A stretch of DNA of 64,000 bases from Chromatiales bacterium (ex Bugula neritina AB1) (GTDB lineage: Bacteria; Pseudomonadota; Gammaproteobacteria; Granulosicoccales; Granulosicoccaceae), in assembly GCA_001730015.1 (NCBI GenBank), contig MDLA01000081.1, positions 1 through 64,000 of the forward strand. The letters run 5' to 3'. Every line of letters begins with the position of its first letter. Positions within the stretch are counted from its first letter, which is position 1. This document shows, piece by piece, positions 44,874 to 53,839 of the stretch. A program made the position numbers and the translations under genes. The notes under the pieces are model-generated. The model was not told the DNA's origin and ran no database searches. It saw only the letters and a program-made list of their open reading frames with translations.

Positions 44874-45905
44874 ATGGTAAAACTAATTCGCAATTGTCTG
44901 GCAGGCGCTGTTGTTGTCGGCTCAGGTCTGATTGTCAACATCGCACACGCGCAGACAACTCTCACGGTGTCATCATGGCTGCCACCCAAGCACGTTATTG
45001 TCGATCAAATGCTGACACCCTGGGCGGCGCAGGTGGAAGAAGCCACTGAAGGCCGGGTAAAGATAAAGATACTGCCGAAAGCACTGGGTAAACCGCCCGC
45101 ACATTTTGATATTGCGCGAGACGGTCTGGCCGACATCACCTACGGCATTCACGGTTATCAGCCCGGTCGATTTGTCCTAAACAGCACGGCTGAGGTGCCC
45201 TTTCTCGGTAACGACGCTGAAGATATCTCGGTTGCTTACTGGCGCATGTACGACAAGCACCTTAAAGCCGCCAATGAACACCGCGGAGTCAAACTGCTCG
45301 GCTTATGGACTCATGGCCCGGGCCACATCATGACAACCGAAAAGCAGATTAACGCTATCTCTGATTTAAAAGATATGAAAATGCGGATCGGTGGCGGCAT
45401 CGTTAAGGAAGTGACCAGTAATTTTGGTATCGTCCAGTTGTTCAAACCAGCACCGCAGGTTTATGAACTGCTATCGCGTGGTGTAGCCACAGGGGTAATG
45501 TTTCCACTGGAAGCCATCGATGGTTTCAAACTCGAAAACACCATTAAATACGTTACCCGAATACCAGGCGGGCTCTACAACACAAGCTTTTTCATGGTCA
45601 TGAACGAAGGCAAGTTCAACTCACTTTCCGACGAAGATAAAGCCGCCATAGACAGTGTATCCGGTGAGGTATTTTCACGTATGGCAGGCAGAGCTTTCCA
45701 GGCGGCAGACAACGAAGGACTGGAGAAATTTCATGCGAACGGTGGTCAGATCACCGATGCGTCTCCGGAAATGGTCGCACAGATTCAAGGCTGGGTAACC
45801 GATATAGAAGCCAACTGGGCAAAAAAGGTTGCTAAGTTAGGACTAGACGGCGGGCAGATTCTATATGAAATGAAAACTGAAATAGCCAAGCTGGCAGCAG
45901 AGTAA
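44874..45905 (+). CDS. TRAP transporter substrate-binding protein (DctP)
   Basis: 343 residues from ATG at 44874, preceded by GGAGG at 9-base spacing; the frame is open upstream but has no such signal. The N-terminus is a signal peptide (CLAGAVVVGSGLIVNIAHAQ). Then the DctP fold: TLTVSSWLPPKHVIVDQMLTPWAAQVEEAT and PDLKDMKMRIGG-like ISDLKDMKMRIGGGI. It captures a carboxylate or similar solute in the periplasm for the DctQM permease encoded next. An attenuator-like hairpin after it should keep it in excess over the membrane subunits. The ligand is unknown. Confidence 0.92.
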   Translation: MVKLIRNCLAGAVVVGSGLIVNIAHAQTTLTVSSWLPPKHVIVDQMLTPWAAQVEEATEGRVKIKILPKALGKPPAHFDIARDGLADITYGIHGYQPGRFVLNSTAEVPFLGNDAEDISVAYWRMYDKHLKAANEHRGVKLLGLWTHGPGHIMTTEKQINAISDLKDMKMRIGGGIVKEVTSNFGIVQLFKPAPQVYELLSRGVATGVMFPLEAIDGFKLENTIKYVTRIPGGLYNTSFFMVMNEGKFNSLSDEDKAAIDSVSGEVFSRMAGRAFQAADNEGLEKFHANGGQITDASPEMVAQIQGWVTDIEANWAKKVAKLGLDGGQILYEMKTEIAKLAAE

Positions 45906-45920
45906 ACTGCTGCCATAATC

Positions 45921-45950
45921 AGGTTGCTATAGTCTTAGCAACCTGTTTTT
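45921..45950 (+). terminator. Stem-loop terminator/attenuator between dctP- and dctQ-type genes
   Basis: AGGTTGCTA (45921-45929) pairs perfectly with TAGCAACCT (45936-45944) over a 6-base loop, followed by GTTTTT. It lies 15 bases after the DctP stop and before the permease genes on the same strand. Confidence 0.88.
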
Positions 45951-45974
45951 ATCCTCCAGACTTCCGCAACCCTC

Positions 45975-46493
45975 ATGCACAAACCACCTGAACACCCGGT
46001 TGCAATCCGCATCCTCACTCGTATTTTAGAATATGTCGGCGCACTGTTGCTGTTCGCCATGATGACGCTAACATTTGTCGATGTCATCGCACGGTATTTT
46101 TTCAATCGTTCAATCACCGGTGGTTTTGAGATCACCGAGGTTATGCTGGCAACCTTAATTTTTTGCGGGCTTCCGCTAGTCACGCTTCGCCACGGACATA
46201 TCACGGTTGATCTGATCGAAAGCGTGCTTTCTGAGAAAGTGCGCCGACTGCGCAATCTGTTCGTTTTTGCGCTTACCGCAGCTACTCTGCTCTTTCTCAG
46301 CTATCGCTTATGGCTCAAGGGGCTGGACTTCTACGCATACAACGACCAGACAGCTGTACTGTATATACCGCTTGCACCCGTCTGCTTCGCGATGTCGGTA
46401 CTCACATTTATCAGTGCTGGTATCGCACTGTATTATGCAGCCAACCGCAACGACGCATCCACTAAGCCCACATCAGCAGAGCAGCCCCGATGA
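45975..46493 (+). CDS. TRAP transporter small permease (DctQ)
   Basis: 172 residues with about four membrane segments. ILEYVGALLLFAMMTLTFVDVIARYFFNRSITGGFEITEVML is typical of the DctQ subunit. It forms the membrane unit with DctM. Its stop overlaps the start of the DctM gene by 4 bases. Confidence 0.9.
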   Translation: MHKPPEHPVAIRILTRILEYVGALLLFAMMTLTFVDVIARYFFNRSITGGFEITEVMLATLIFCGLPLVTLRHGHITVDLIESVLSEKVRRLRNLFVFALTAATLLFLSYRLWLKGLDFYAYNDQTAVLYIPLAPVCFAMSVLTFISAGIALYYAANRNDASTKPTSAEQPR

Positions 46494-47803
46494 CCGCTTC
46501 GATTATCGGCTTTTCGGTTCTGCTAGCACTGGTATTGCTTCGCGTGCCGATCGCATTCGCCATGGGTGTTGTCGGGTTTGCCGGATTCGGCATTCTGGTT
46601 TCATGGTCGGCAGCGGGGGCGATGGTCGCCGGAACAGCCTATGAAACCGGTGTTTCGTATACTTTGTCGGTAGTGCCGTTGTTTGTCCTGATGGGGAATT
46701 TCGTCACACGTGCCGGCTTATCCGACGAACTCTATACTGCATCTCATAAGTTTCTAGGGCACAAGCGTGGCGGCCTGGCAATGGCAACCGTTGTAGCCTG
46801 TGGCGGATTCAGCGCCGTGTGTGGTTCATCTATAGCCACTGCCGCAACAATGGCCCGCGTCACTATTCCTTCGATGCGCCGATATAATTATTCCGACGCT
46901 CTGGCAACCGGCGCTATCGCCTCAGGCGGCACACTGGGCATTCTCATACCACCGAGCGTGGTGTTGGTGCTGTTCGGCGTGATGACTGAAACCGATATCG
47001 GAAAACTGTTTGTCGCCGGTCTATTGCCCGGGCTGCTGGGGGTACTGCTGTATCTTGTGGCAGTACGCCTGACGGTGTGGATTAACCCGGCAGCCGGCCC
47101 TCCGGTAGACAAAGCGCCGTGGGTCGATCGCATCGCCGCTCTGAAAAGTACCTGGGCGGTTCTGGGGCTGTTCCTTTTAATTATCGGTGGTATCTATGGC
47201 GGAATCTTCACACCAACTGAAGCTGCAGGCATCGGATCTGCCGGTGGATTTTTAATCGCCCTGTTTCGCGGCAAGCTCAACCTGAAAGTTCTCCTGGAGA
47301 TTTTCGTTGAAACCGTACAGACCACGGCAATGCTGTTTTTTGTTCTGATCGGGGCAATTATTTTTTCCAACTTCATCAACTACGCCGACATGCCCACATT
47401 GTTAATTGACTGGATCAGCTCATTGAATGTAGCGCCACTGACCGTAATGGCAGTTATTCTGCTCATCTACGTATTGCTGGGGTGTATTCTGGAAAGCCTG
47501 TCGATGATCCTCCTGACGGTTCCGGTATTTTATCCGCTGGTTTCCGAGCTGGTGTTTCCTAATGTACCGCCCGACATGGTGATGATCTGGTTCGGCATTG
47601 TTGTTGTGGTCGTCACCGAGATAAGCCTCATTACACCACCAATTGGAATGAACGTTTTTGTGCTCAAGGCCATGCTGCCGGACGTAGAAACAAAAACCAT
47701 ATTTAAAGGGGTCACCCCGTTCTGGATACTCGATATCGTGCGTCTCGCACTACTGGTTCTGGTGCCGTCCATCTCTTTATACTTACCTTCTTTAATGGAC
47801 TGA
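46490..47803 (+). CDS. TRAP transporter large permease (DctM)
   Basis: 437 residues with about 11-12 membrane segments. Conserved DctM blocks: GFSAVCGSSIATAATMARVTIPSMRRYNY and ASGGTLGILIPPSVVLVLFGVMTET, then ITPPIGMNVFVLK at the end. It carries the solute across the inner membrane using the sodium or proton gradient. It is followed by a UbiX-like gene 5 bases downstream. Confidence 0.93.
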   Translation: MTASIIGFSVLLALVLLRVPIAFAMGVVGFAGFGILVSWSAAGAMVAGTAYETGVSYTLSVVPLFVLMGNFVTRAGLSDELYTASHKFLGHKRGGLAMATVVACGGFSAVCGSSIATAATMARVTIPSMRRYNYSDALATGAIASGGTLGILIPPSVVLVLFGVMTETDIGKLFVAGLLPGLLGVLLYLVAVRLTVWINPAAGPPVDKAPWVDRIAALKSTWAVLGLFLLIIGGIYGGIFTPTEAAGIGSAGGFLIALFRGKLNLKVLLEIFVETVQTTAMLFFVLIGAIIFSNFINYADMPTLLIDWISSLNVAPLTVMAVILLIYVLLGCILESLSMILLTVPVFYPLVSELVFPNVPPDMVMIWFGIVVVVVTEISLITPPIGMNVFVLKAMLPDVETKTIFKGVTPFWILDIVRLALLVLVPSISLYLPSLMD

Positions 47804-47807
47804 AAAC

Positions 47808-48428
47808 GTGCCGCCAGACGCTGTAAATGAAACACCCGGAAGGCTGATCATCGGAATCAGCGGGGCATCCGGTGTGCTATTGGGAATCCGTGCCTTGCAG
47901 ATGTTGCAGGAGTCCGATATAGAATCGCATCTGGTTATCTCTAAAGCCACAGCACTGACGGTAGCCTCGGAAACCGATCTGCAACTCGATGACATCAAAG
48001 CGCTGGCCGACTGCGTTTATCAGGTCAGCGATATTGCGGCCGCGATATCTTCAGGCTCCTATAAAACCATCGGCATGCTGATTGCCCCCTGCTCGATCAA
48101 AACTCTGGGCGAGATTTCATCGGGAGTTACCTCCAGCCTGCTAACACGAGCAGCAGACGTGGTTCTCAAAGAGAGACGTCGCCTGGTACTGATGCTACGT
48201 GAAACCCCGCTGCACGCAGGGCACCTACGCAATGCACTCGCAGTAACGGAAATGGGCGCGATCATCGCACCCCCTGTTCCCGCGTTCTATACGCGACCGC
48301 AAACCATTGACGATGTCGTCAATCAGTCTGTAGCACGTGTTCTGGATTTGTTTGATATAGAGTGCGCTGCGGTACAGCGCTGGGGTGAAGATCTGGGTTT
48401 AGCGAAGAAAAACCCGCGGCACAAATAA
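47808..48428 (+). CDS. UbiX/Pad1-like flavin prenyltransferase family protein
   Basis: 206 residues, starting at GTG (47808), 5 bases after DctM. The N-terminal block RLIIGISGASGVLLGIRALQML is the flavoprotein fold of UbiX/Pad1, and the C-terminal MREAPLHAGHL-like LVLMLRETPLHAGHLRNALAVTEMGAIIAPPVPAFY block is diagnostic. The family makes prenylated FMN for UbiD-type decarboxylases. No UbiD gene is visible in the window. Being coupled to a TRAP transporter suggests uptake and decarboxylation of an aromatic or unsaturated acid, which is inferred. Confidence 0.85.
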   Translation: MPPDAVNETPGRLIIGISGASGVLLGIRALQMLQESDIESHLVISKATALTVASETDLQLDDIKALADCVYQVSDIAAAISSGSYKTIGMLIAPCSIKTLGEISSGVTSSLLTRAADVVLKERRRLVLMLRETPLHAGHLRNALAVTEMGAIIAPPVPAFYTRPQTIDDVVNQSVARVLDLFDIECAAVQRWGEDLGLAKKNPRHK

Positions 48429-48446
48429 TTGTGAGTGCCGTCGAAT

Positions 48447-49103
48447 TCAATCAGCAGTAAAGTAGATATCTCCATAATAAGCACGGGCACTACGCCCGGT
48501 GTTATCTGTATCGGTCATCAGTGCAACGGCATCAATACGCTTGATATCGACCCCGAAAGCCTTTTTGAAATCCTCCCGTACATTGCGTTTTTCCACGACC
48601 CAATGCCCCGGTGTGTCGGCAACGCCTCGTGTTGCCAGCATTGCCGAGTTCTTCGGGCTGAACGCGTTAGGCCAGGCTGAGCCGCGCTGCTGAGTGCTTG
48701 ACCACACATAATTCAACGCTTTTGTTCGCCAGACCAGTGCCCCGCCGGATTTGACCAGATACAAGCGGGCCGGGTAGTCATCGCCCTTTTTTACCGTTTC
48801 ATCTATGCCCTCAAGCTGATTATCAATCTTCCAGCTCCAGTTAACGTAGGGCGTTTTTCGGAGATCGATGCGAATTTTTTTAACCAGGCCAGAAGCGGCA
48901 TTGGAGCTGACTGCTCTCAGCACGGTGCGATTGCTGTCTTCGACCAGGTTATAGCTTGTTGCGCCGGAAAACGATTTAGCCTGCCAGCCACTCAGCGTAT
49001 TGGAGGCAAACGCACTGATCTCTACCCTGGCACCGCTGGCGGCACATACACCCGCCACAAACACTATAACTCCGGTTATCCGGACTAGCGGGCGACGAAC
49101 CAT
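48447..49103 (-). CDS. Exported DUF3047 family protein
   Basis: 218 residues. An N-terminal hydrophobic stretch (VRITGVIVFVAGVCAASG) precedes the DUF3047 region: YVNWSWKIDNQLEGIDETVKKGDDYPARLYLV and LNYVWSS, then the AYYGDIYFTAD end. DUF3047 proteins are exported and of unknown role. The start overlaps the PPOX-like gene by 19 bases, so the two are probably co-transcribed. Confidence 0.88.
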   Translation of the reverse strand: MVRRPLVRITGVIVFVAGVCAASGARVEISAFASNTLSGWQAKSFSGATSYNLVEDSNRTVLRAVSSNAASGLVKKIRIDLRKTPYVNWSWKIDNQLEGIDETVKKGDDYPARLYLVKSGGALVWRTKALNYVWSSTQQRGSAWPNAFSPKNSAMLATRGVADTPGHWVVEKRNVREDFKKAFGVDIKRIDAVALMTDTDNTGRSARAYYGDIYFTAD

Positions 49104-49567
49104 TGCGGATCCAGCTGGCTTCTGTGGCCCAGTCCCTTCGAGTTATCTATAAAATAAAGGGACTCTGGTATGAGCTGGTACCAGCCGATTTTATCCAGCG
49201 CGTTCGCAATCTCTGGCGGGGCGTCGCTGCCGATTATCGGGAATTTCTCTGCGTACTGCTGCACTACTTTCTCCTTCTGCTCCGTCGGCACCATCCGAAC
49301 GATGCCTGCCGTTTGAATCCCTTTTATTTCAGTCCAGCCCGAGTAGTCTTCCTGAATTGAAGCAGCTACTTTTGTGTTTGCTGCCATGTTCCGACCGTGC
49401 TGCGTATGCGCAGCGGAGAGAAACAAAAAACGCCCTCCGGAGAAAATATAATAGACGGGTGCCACCCATGGCTGCTGTTGAGTATCAGTGCTCGCAAGGC
49501 ACAGGACGTGGTGTGACTGAATATAATCCAGTGCCTGCTGGTGCACACCTTCGGAGACCTCTGACAT
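49085..49567 (-). CDS. Pyridoxamine 5'-phosphate oxidase-like FMN-binding protein
   Basis: 160 residues: VLCLASTDTQQQPWVAPVYYIFSGGRFLFLSAAHTQHGRNMAANTKVAASIQED is the split-barrel FMN-binding core of the PPOX family. The function may be FMN- or heme-related; it is not the PdxH enzyme by length. No Shine-Dalgarno sequence precedes the ATG; instead three 15-base-spaced repeats of TAGTRATACA lie immediately upstream. A leaderless transcript is possible. Confidence 0.85.
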   Translation of the reverse strand: MSEVSEGVHQQALDYIQSHHVLCLASTDTQQQPWVAPVYYIFSGGRFLFLSAAHTQHGRNMAANTKVAASIQEDYSGWTEIKGIQTAGIVRMVPTEQKEKVVQQYAEKFPIIGSDAPPEIANALDKIGWYQLIPESLYFIDNSKGLGHRSQLDPQWFVAR

Positions 49568-49568
49568 T

Positions 49569-49608
49569 TAGTGATACAACATTTAGTAATACAAAATATA
49601 GTGATACA
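49569..49608. promoter_or_regulatory. Three direct iterons upstream of the PPOX-like gene
   Basis: TAGTGATACA (49569-49578), TAGTAATACA (49584-49593) and TAGTGATACA (49599-49608) repeat every 15 bases, starting 2 bases before the ATG of the minus-strand gene. The 15-base period suggests cooperative protein binding rather than chance. The regulator is unknown. Confidence 0.55.
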
Positions 49609-49720
49609 GCTGATACCCGGAAGCCTGTCTGACAGAGAATGATCCACTGCGGATGCGATCTTTTGGCCGGCTATTGCAATCGATTGAGTTGAATATGAAT
49701 AACTACTCGCCTATATCGAT

Positions 49721-49732
49721 CCGGATATCCGG
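49721..49732. promoter_or_regulatory. Perfect 12-base palindrome CCGGATATCCGG
   Basis: A perfect 12-base palindrome between the Rsd/AlgQ-like gene and the iterons. It may be a regulator site or a weak hairpin end. No further support. Confidence 0.3.
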
Positions 49733-49796
49733 CTCAAAACCTCACATCTTCGCTACGACCCTCATTCCCTGACCGACTCCTGGCCAAATAACGCTC

Positions 49797-50273
49797 CTAG
49801 CCAAGCAACGCTTCAATGATTTCGTCTTCAAGCTCACCGCGTATAGCGAACATTTCACCGAGCCTGGAGAGATCGTCTTTGAGTGCTTCCTGATCACTTG
49901 AAGCGCCATCAAAGTTTTCGTATTTATCGTTGAATTCAACCATAACGTCTGTTGTTTCACCTATACCCGGATAAGCTACATCTGCCGCCTGCTTTACCGC
50001 GCCGCGACGCTCTTTTCCCTCGATGATACGCTGATAAACACTAAAATGGCCCATGGCTATGTAATCGACCATGATATTGAGAAACTCCTGCAACGCGACC
50101 GGTGCGATGTCTTTCATGCTACTCACTGAAGACTGATCCGGTGAGCTGACACCGGTAATCTGGCAGTAGGCAGTTAGTGTTTTCCGGCGCTGGTCTTTAA
50201 GGGCTAATAGTGTTTCGCCCAGATCACGACGTCGCTCTTCTACTTTCACCTGTGGGTTCGCTGTTGCTGTCAT
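49797..50273 (-). CDS. Rsd/AlgQ family regulator of sigma-70
   Basis: 158 residues from ATG at 50273, which has GAGAG 10 bases upstream; ATGs at 50282 and 50369 are alternatives. The block ..LQEFLNIMVDYIAMGHFSVYQRIIEG matches the Rsd/AlgQ signature (DYxSxGHFxVY), and the helical C-terminus is consistent. Rsd binds sigma-70 region 4 and AlgQ affects alginate genes. This family is essentially restricted to Gammaproteobacteria, which helps place the organism. It is a cytoplasmic protein. Confidence 0.78.
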   Translation of the reverse strand: MTATANPQVKVEERRRDLGETLLALKDQRRKTLTAYCQITGVSSPDQSSVSSMKDIAPVALQEFLNIMVDYIAMGHFSVYQRIIEGKERRGAVKQAADVAYPGIGETTDVMVEFNDKYENFDGASSDQEALKDDLSRLGEMFAIRGELEDEIIEALLG

Positions 50274-50442
50274 TTCGATCATACTCTCGTGGGGTTGCAA
50301 TTGTCGGTCGTTCCGTGCCCTTACCCGGGGAATATTTCTATTACTAGAACGACATGGACGAAGCCGCAATGCAGCTTCTATTTGTTATTGTGGATTCAGT
50401 GTACATCGAATTTGTATTTGAAAAACAGCCCGTGATCATTTT

Positions 50443-50892
50443 TTAATCCCCCGTAAACTCAATGATAAGTGACGGAAAATCGTCAGGGTGAATGTTGCTC
50501 TCACTCATAACTTTGCCGCTCATAGATATACCCGCTTCATGAATAGACGCTTTATTACCCGACACCAGCGGATGCCATTCAGCGAGGCCGCGCTTTTCCT
50601 TGATCCGCACATAGGCGCAGGATTTCGGCAGCCAATTGATCTCATCGAGCATGTCTGCGGTGAGCGAAATACACTCCGGCACCAGTGCTTTACGGCGCCA
50701 ATAATTTGTACATTGGCACGATTCAACGTCAAGTAACCGACACGCGACCCTTGTATACCTAACCAAATGTTCATGTTCAGTCTGCAGTTTTTGCAGACAA
50801 CAGCGACCGCAACCATCACATAGGGACTCCCATTCCTCTGAATTCATCTGATCCAGGGACTTGGTTTCCCAGAATGGTTTTGTATCTGTCAC
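50443..50892 (-). CDS. YcgN/UPF0260 family cysteine-cluster protein
   Basis: 149 residues: FWETKSLDQMNSEEWESLCDGCGRCCLQKL carries the CDGCGRCC cluster, followed by TRVACRLLDVESCQCTNYWRR and the WLPKSCAYVRI block. All members of the YcgN family have this Cys pattern, consistent with a zinc or iron-sulfur site. The function is unknown. Common in Gammaproteobacteria. Confidence 0.92.
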   Translation of the reverse strand: MTDTKPFWETKSLDQMNSEEWESLCDGCGRCCLQKLQTEHEHLVRYTRVACRLLDVESCQCTNYWRRKALVPECISLTADMLDEINWLPKSCAYVRIKEKRGLAEWHPLVSGNKASIHEAGISMSGKVMSESNIHPDDFPSLIIEFTGD

Positions 50893-50930
50893 AGTAGTTA
50901 GACTCCGGTTTAGACTTAGCGCGACAGGAT

Positions 50931-51950
50931 TTACCCGGCTTGCGAATGATAACCAACCACACGCTGGACCTCATTTGTGGAGCCCATAATGACCGGAACC
51001 CGCTGGTGCAACGCTGACGGCTCTATCTCCATAATGCGTTCGCGCCCAGTGCTGGCCATACCTCCCGCCTGCTCCACAATAAAACTCATCGGGTTTGCTT
51101 CATAAAGTAACCGCAATTTTCCACCGACACCTTTCGCTTCCATCCGTTGATCCATGGGGTACATAAATATTCCTCCACGGCATAACAACCGATGAACATC
51201 AGCAACCATCGATGCAACCCAGCGCATATTATAATCTTTAGCCAACGGGCCTTCCCTGCCAGCCAGACACTCATCGATATAGCGCTTTACCGGTGGCTGC
51301 CAGTGGCGACTATAGGACTGGTTTATCGAATATTCATTTGTATCTGCTGGAATTCTGATATCCGGCATGGTGAGCAGGAAGTCGCCAGTGCTCGGATCGA
51401 GTGTAAATCCGTTAACGCCCCTGCCGGTCGTGAGTACCAGCATGGTGGATGTACCATACAGGCAGTAGCCGGCACAAACTTGCCTGGCACCAGCCTGCAG
51501 GAAGTGCTCGTCTTTTACATCGGTGACGCCTTCCGGCAGCTCCAGGATCGAGAAAATCGTGCCAACCGATACATTGATATCTATGTTGGACGAGCCATCG
51601 AGCGGGTCGAACGTAATCAGATACCGACCACGCGGGTATTTATCAGGAACAGGCAGGCAATTGTCCATTTCCTCTGATGCCATACCGGCTAGATAGCCAC
51701 ACCACTCAGTCGACTCAATAAAGAGTTCGTTTGACAGGATATCGAGTTTTTTTTGCTGTTCTCCCTGCACATTCTGCGTATTGGCCGACCCCATCGCCTC
51801 ATTGGCGAGCTCGCCATTGCCAGTGAGATGAGCAATTTTTTTGCAGGCGGAAATAACCTCCAGAAGCAAGCCCGTCAGCTTTCCGCTGGCAAACGGATGC
51901 TCACGCTGTTCTTCTGATATAAATTTGTAAAAAGAGGTACGTTGCGACAT
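50931..51950 (-). CDS. fbp: Fructose-1,6-bisphosphatase, class I
   Basis: 339 residues. The metal-binding motif [24 protein letters not shown] is intact, and the C-terminal [23 protein letters not shown] block is diagnostic for class I enzymes. It hydrolyses fructose 1,6-bisphosphate in gluconeogenesis, in the cytoplasm. It is followed by YcgN, 38 bases away on the same strand. Confidence 0.96.
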   Translation of the reverse strand: MSQRTSFYKFISEEQREHPFASGKLTGLLLEVISACKKIAHLTGNGELANEAMGSANTQNVQGEQQKKLDILSNELFIESTEWCGYLAGMASEEMDNCLPVPDKYPRGRYLITFDPLDGSSNIDINVSVGTIFSILELPEGVTDVKDEHFLQAGARQVCAGYCLYGTSTMLVLTTGRGVNGFTLDPSTGDFLLTMPDIRIPADTNEYSINQSYSRHWQPPVKRYIDECLAGREGPLAKDYNMRWVASMVADVHRLLCRGGIFMYPMDQRMEAKGVGGKLRLLYEANPMSFIVEQAGGMASTGRERIMEIEPSALHQRVPVIMGSTNEVQRVVGYHSQAG

Positions 51951-52025
51951 GTTGATCCGCTCCCGTTGAAAAACTAATAGGTATTCCGCCGTTGCAGAAA
52001 GGCCGTGTCCAATGCAACTTCAATG

Positions 52026-52196
52026 CTAGATTTCTACCATTTCGAAATCTTCGCGACCAACTCCGCAGTCCGGGCACTCCCAGTCATCGGGTACGTCTTC
52101 CCACAGCGTGCCTGCTGCAATACCTTCATCGGGTGCGCCGAGTTCCTCATCGTAAATCCAGCCGCAAACCACGCACATGTATTTTTTATACGTCAC
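52026..52196 (-). CDS. Rubredoxin (GTG start)
   Basis: 56 residues starting at GTG 52196 (MTYKKYMCVVCGWIYDEELG). Iron ligands are C8, C11, C41 and C44 (YMCVVCGWIYD and WECPDCGVGREDF), the standard rubredoxin pattern. It would pass single electrons in the cytoplasm, often to alkane hydroxylases or oxygen-detoxifying proteins. The stop is TAG at 52026-52028. It is divergent from hemL across a 323-base gap; this arrangement is common in Gammaproteobacteria. Confidence 0.95.
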   Translation of the reverse strand: MTYKKYMCVVCGWIYDEELGAPDEGIAAGTLWEDVPDDWECPDCGVGREDFEMVEI

Positions 52197-52519
52197 TATC
52201 GGTCTCTCAAATCGCTACGACTCACCAATTACTGCAATAATCCACAAGTAACACGAACACCAGACGGCGCAGAGAGCGCTGCAGTATTATCCTGATCCGG
52301 CCTGGTGAGCCGCACAGGAACCAGCAATTTGTCGAGTGCCTCTTTGGCGTACAAGCGGTATTATGTCTGTCTGTCGACCGTTAGGTAATTAGCTTCCATC
52401 CATAAAACCGCTTTAAAATTTCAGGAATCTAATCAACATGCCGTTCGCGGGATCTTCAAATCTGCAACAGGCACGCACACCTCACCGTTGTAACCCGTCA
52501 CATTTACACAGGGCACCAC
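52197..52519. other. 323-base gap between rubredoxin and hemL
   Basis: Divergent promoter region for rubredoxin and hemL. No coding potential or RNA gene was recognised. In many relatives a thiE gene lies here; none is present. Confidence 0.5.
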
Positions 52520-53800
52520 ATGGCTAATTCAGAAACACTCTTCAAACAGGCACAACAGCACATACCCGGCGGTGTAAACTCTCCGGTTCGTGCGTTCAAA
52601 AGTGTCGGTGGAACACCGCTCTTCGTCAGTCGAGCAGAAGGTGCCTATCTTTTTGATGCCAACGACCAGCGCTACATTGACTACATCGGATCATGGGGCC
52701 CGATGGTTGCCGGCCACTCTCATCCGAAAGTACTGGAGGCAGTTATCGACGCCGCCCGCTCCGGCCTGAGCTACGGCGCACCAACAGAAATCGAGACCCG
52801 CATGGCCGCTCGAGTCTGTGAGCTGATGCCTTCGATGGATATGGTCAGGATGGTCAGTTCCGGCACAGAAGCCACCATGAGCGCGATTCGGCTCGCACGC
52901 GGTTTCACCGGGCGCGATAAAATCATTAAATTCGAAGGGTGCTACCACGGCCATTCAGATTGCCTGCTGGTAAATGCCGGCTCCGGCGCACTGACTCTCG
53001 GCATACCGAGCTCACCGGGCGTTCCAGCATCGGTTGTCGAGCACACACTGACCCTGCCTTACAACGACACCGAAGCCGTTAAGGAATTATTCAGCCGTGT
53101 CGGTGAGCAGATCGCCTGCATCATTGTCGAACCGGTTGCAGGAAACATGAACTGCATCCCTCCCGAGCCGGGCTTTCTGGAAGCACTGCGCAGCTGCTGC
53201 GATGAACACGGCAGTGTGCTCATCTTTGATGAAGTCATGACCGGCTTTCGAGTGGCACGTGGCGGCGCACAGGAAATCTATGGCGTTACCCCCGATATGA
53301 CCGCACTGGGGAAAATCATCGGTGGTGGTATGCCGGTTGGCGCTTTTGGCGGACGCAGTGAAATCATGCATCATCTGGCACCAGTTGGACCGGTGTATCA
53401 GGCTGGTACCTTATCTGGTAACCCAGTGGCTATGGCAGCTGGCCTGGCAACACTCGAAATAATCGGTGAAGACGGTTTTCACGATTCACTGGGCAATAAA
53501 GTAAATAAATTGCTCGCTGGAATCACTGATGCCGCCAGCAAGGCGGGCGTTCCACTTTGCACTAACCAGGTAGGTGGTATGTTCGGGATATTCTTCACAG
53601 ATCAAACCAGTGTCAGTCGCTTTGAACAGGTAATGGCGTGCGATGCTGAGAAATTTAAATCATTTTTTCATCATATGCTTGAAAGCCATATTTACCTGGC
53701 GCCTTCCGCATTCGAAGCGGGCTTCATCTCTAATGCGCATACTGACTCAGACATCGATGAAACGATCACCGCTGCTGCAAGTGCATTTGCAAAACTATAA
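52520..53800 (+). CDS. hemL: Glutamate-1-semialdehyde 2,1-aminomutase
   Basis: 426 residues. [26 protein letters not shown] at the N-terminus, then [14 protein letters not shown] and the PLP Lys K265 in [17 protein letters not shown]. It converts glutamate-1-semialdehyde to 5-aminolevulinate, the first committed step of tetrapyrrole synthesis by the C5 pathway. Length and motifs are normal. Likely monocistronic or leading the aminotransferase gene 39 bases downstream. Confidence 0.97.
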   Translation: MANSETLFKQAQQHIPGGVNSPVRAFKSVGGTPLFVSRAEGAYLFDANDQRYIDYIGSWGPMVAGHSHPKVLEAVIDAARSGLSYGAPTEIETRMAARVCELMPSMDMVRMVSSGTEATMSAIRLARGFTGRDKIIKFEGCYHGHSDCLLVNAGSGALTLGIPSSPGVPASVVEHTLTLPYNDTEAVKELFSRVGEQIACIIVEPVAGNMNCIPPEPGFLEALRSCCDEHGSVLIFDEVMTGFRVARGGAQEIYGVTPDMTALGKIIGGGMPVGAFGGRSEIMHHLAPVGPVYQAGTLSGNPVAMAAGLATLEIIGEDGFHDSLGNKVNKLLAGITDAASKAGVPLCTNQVGGMFGIFFTDQTSVSRFEQVMACDAEKFKSFFHHMLESHIYLAPSAFEAGFISNAHTDSDIDETITAAASAFAKL

Positions 53801-53839
53801 TCAGATTTAATCACAACCGGACAAAGACGGAACAACACC

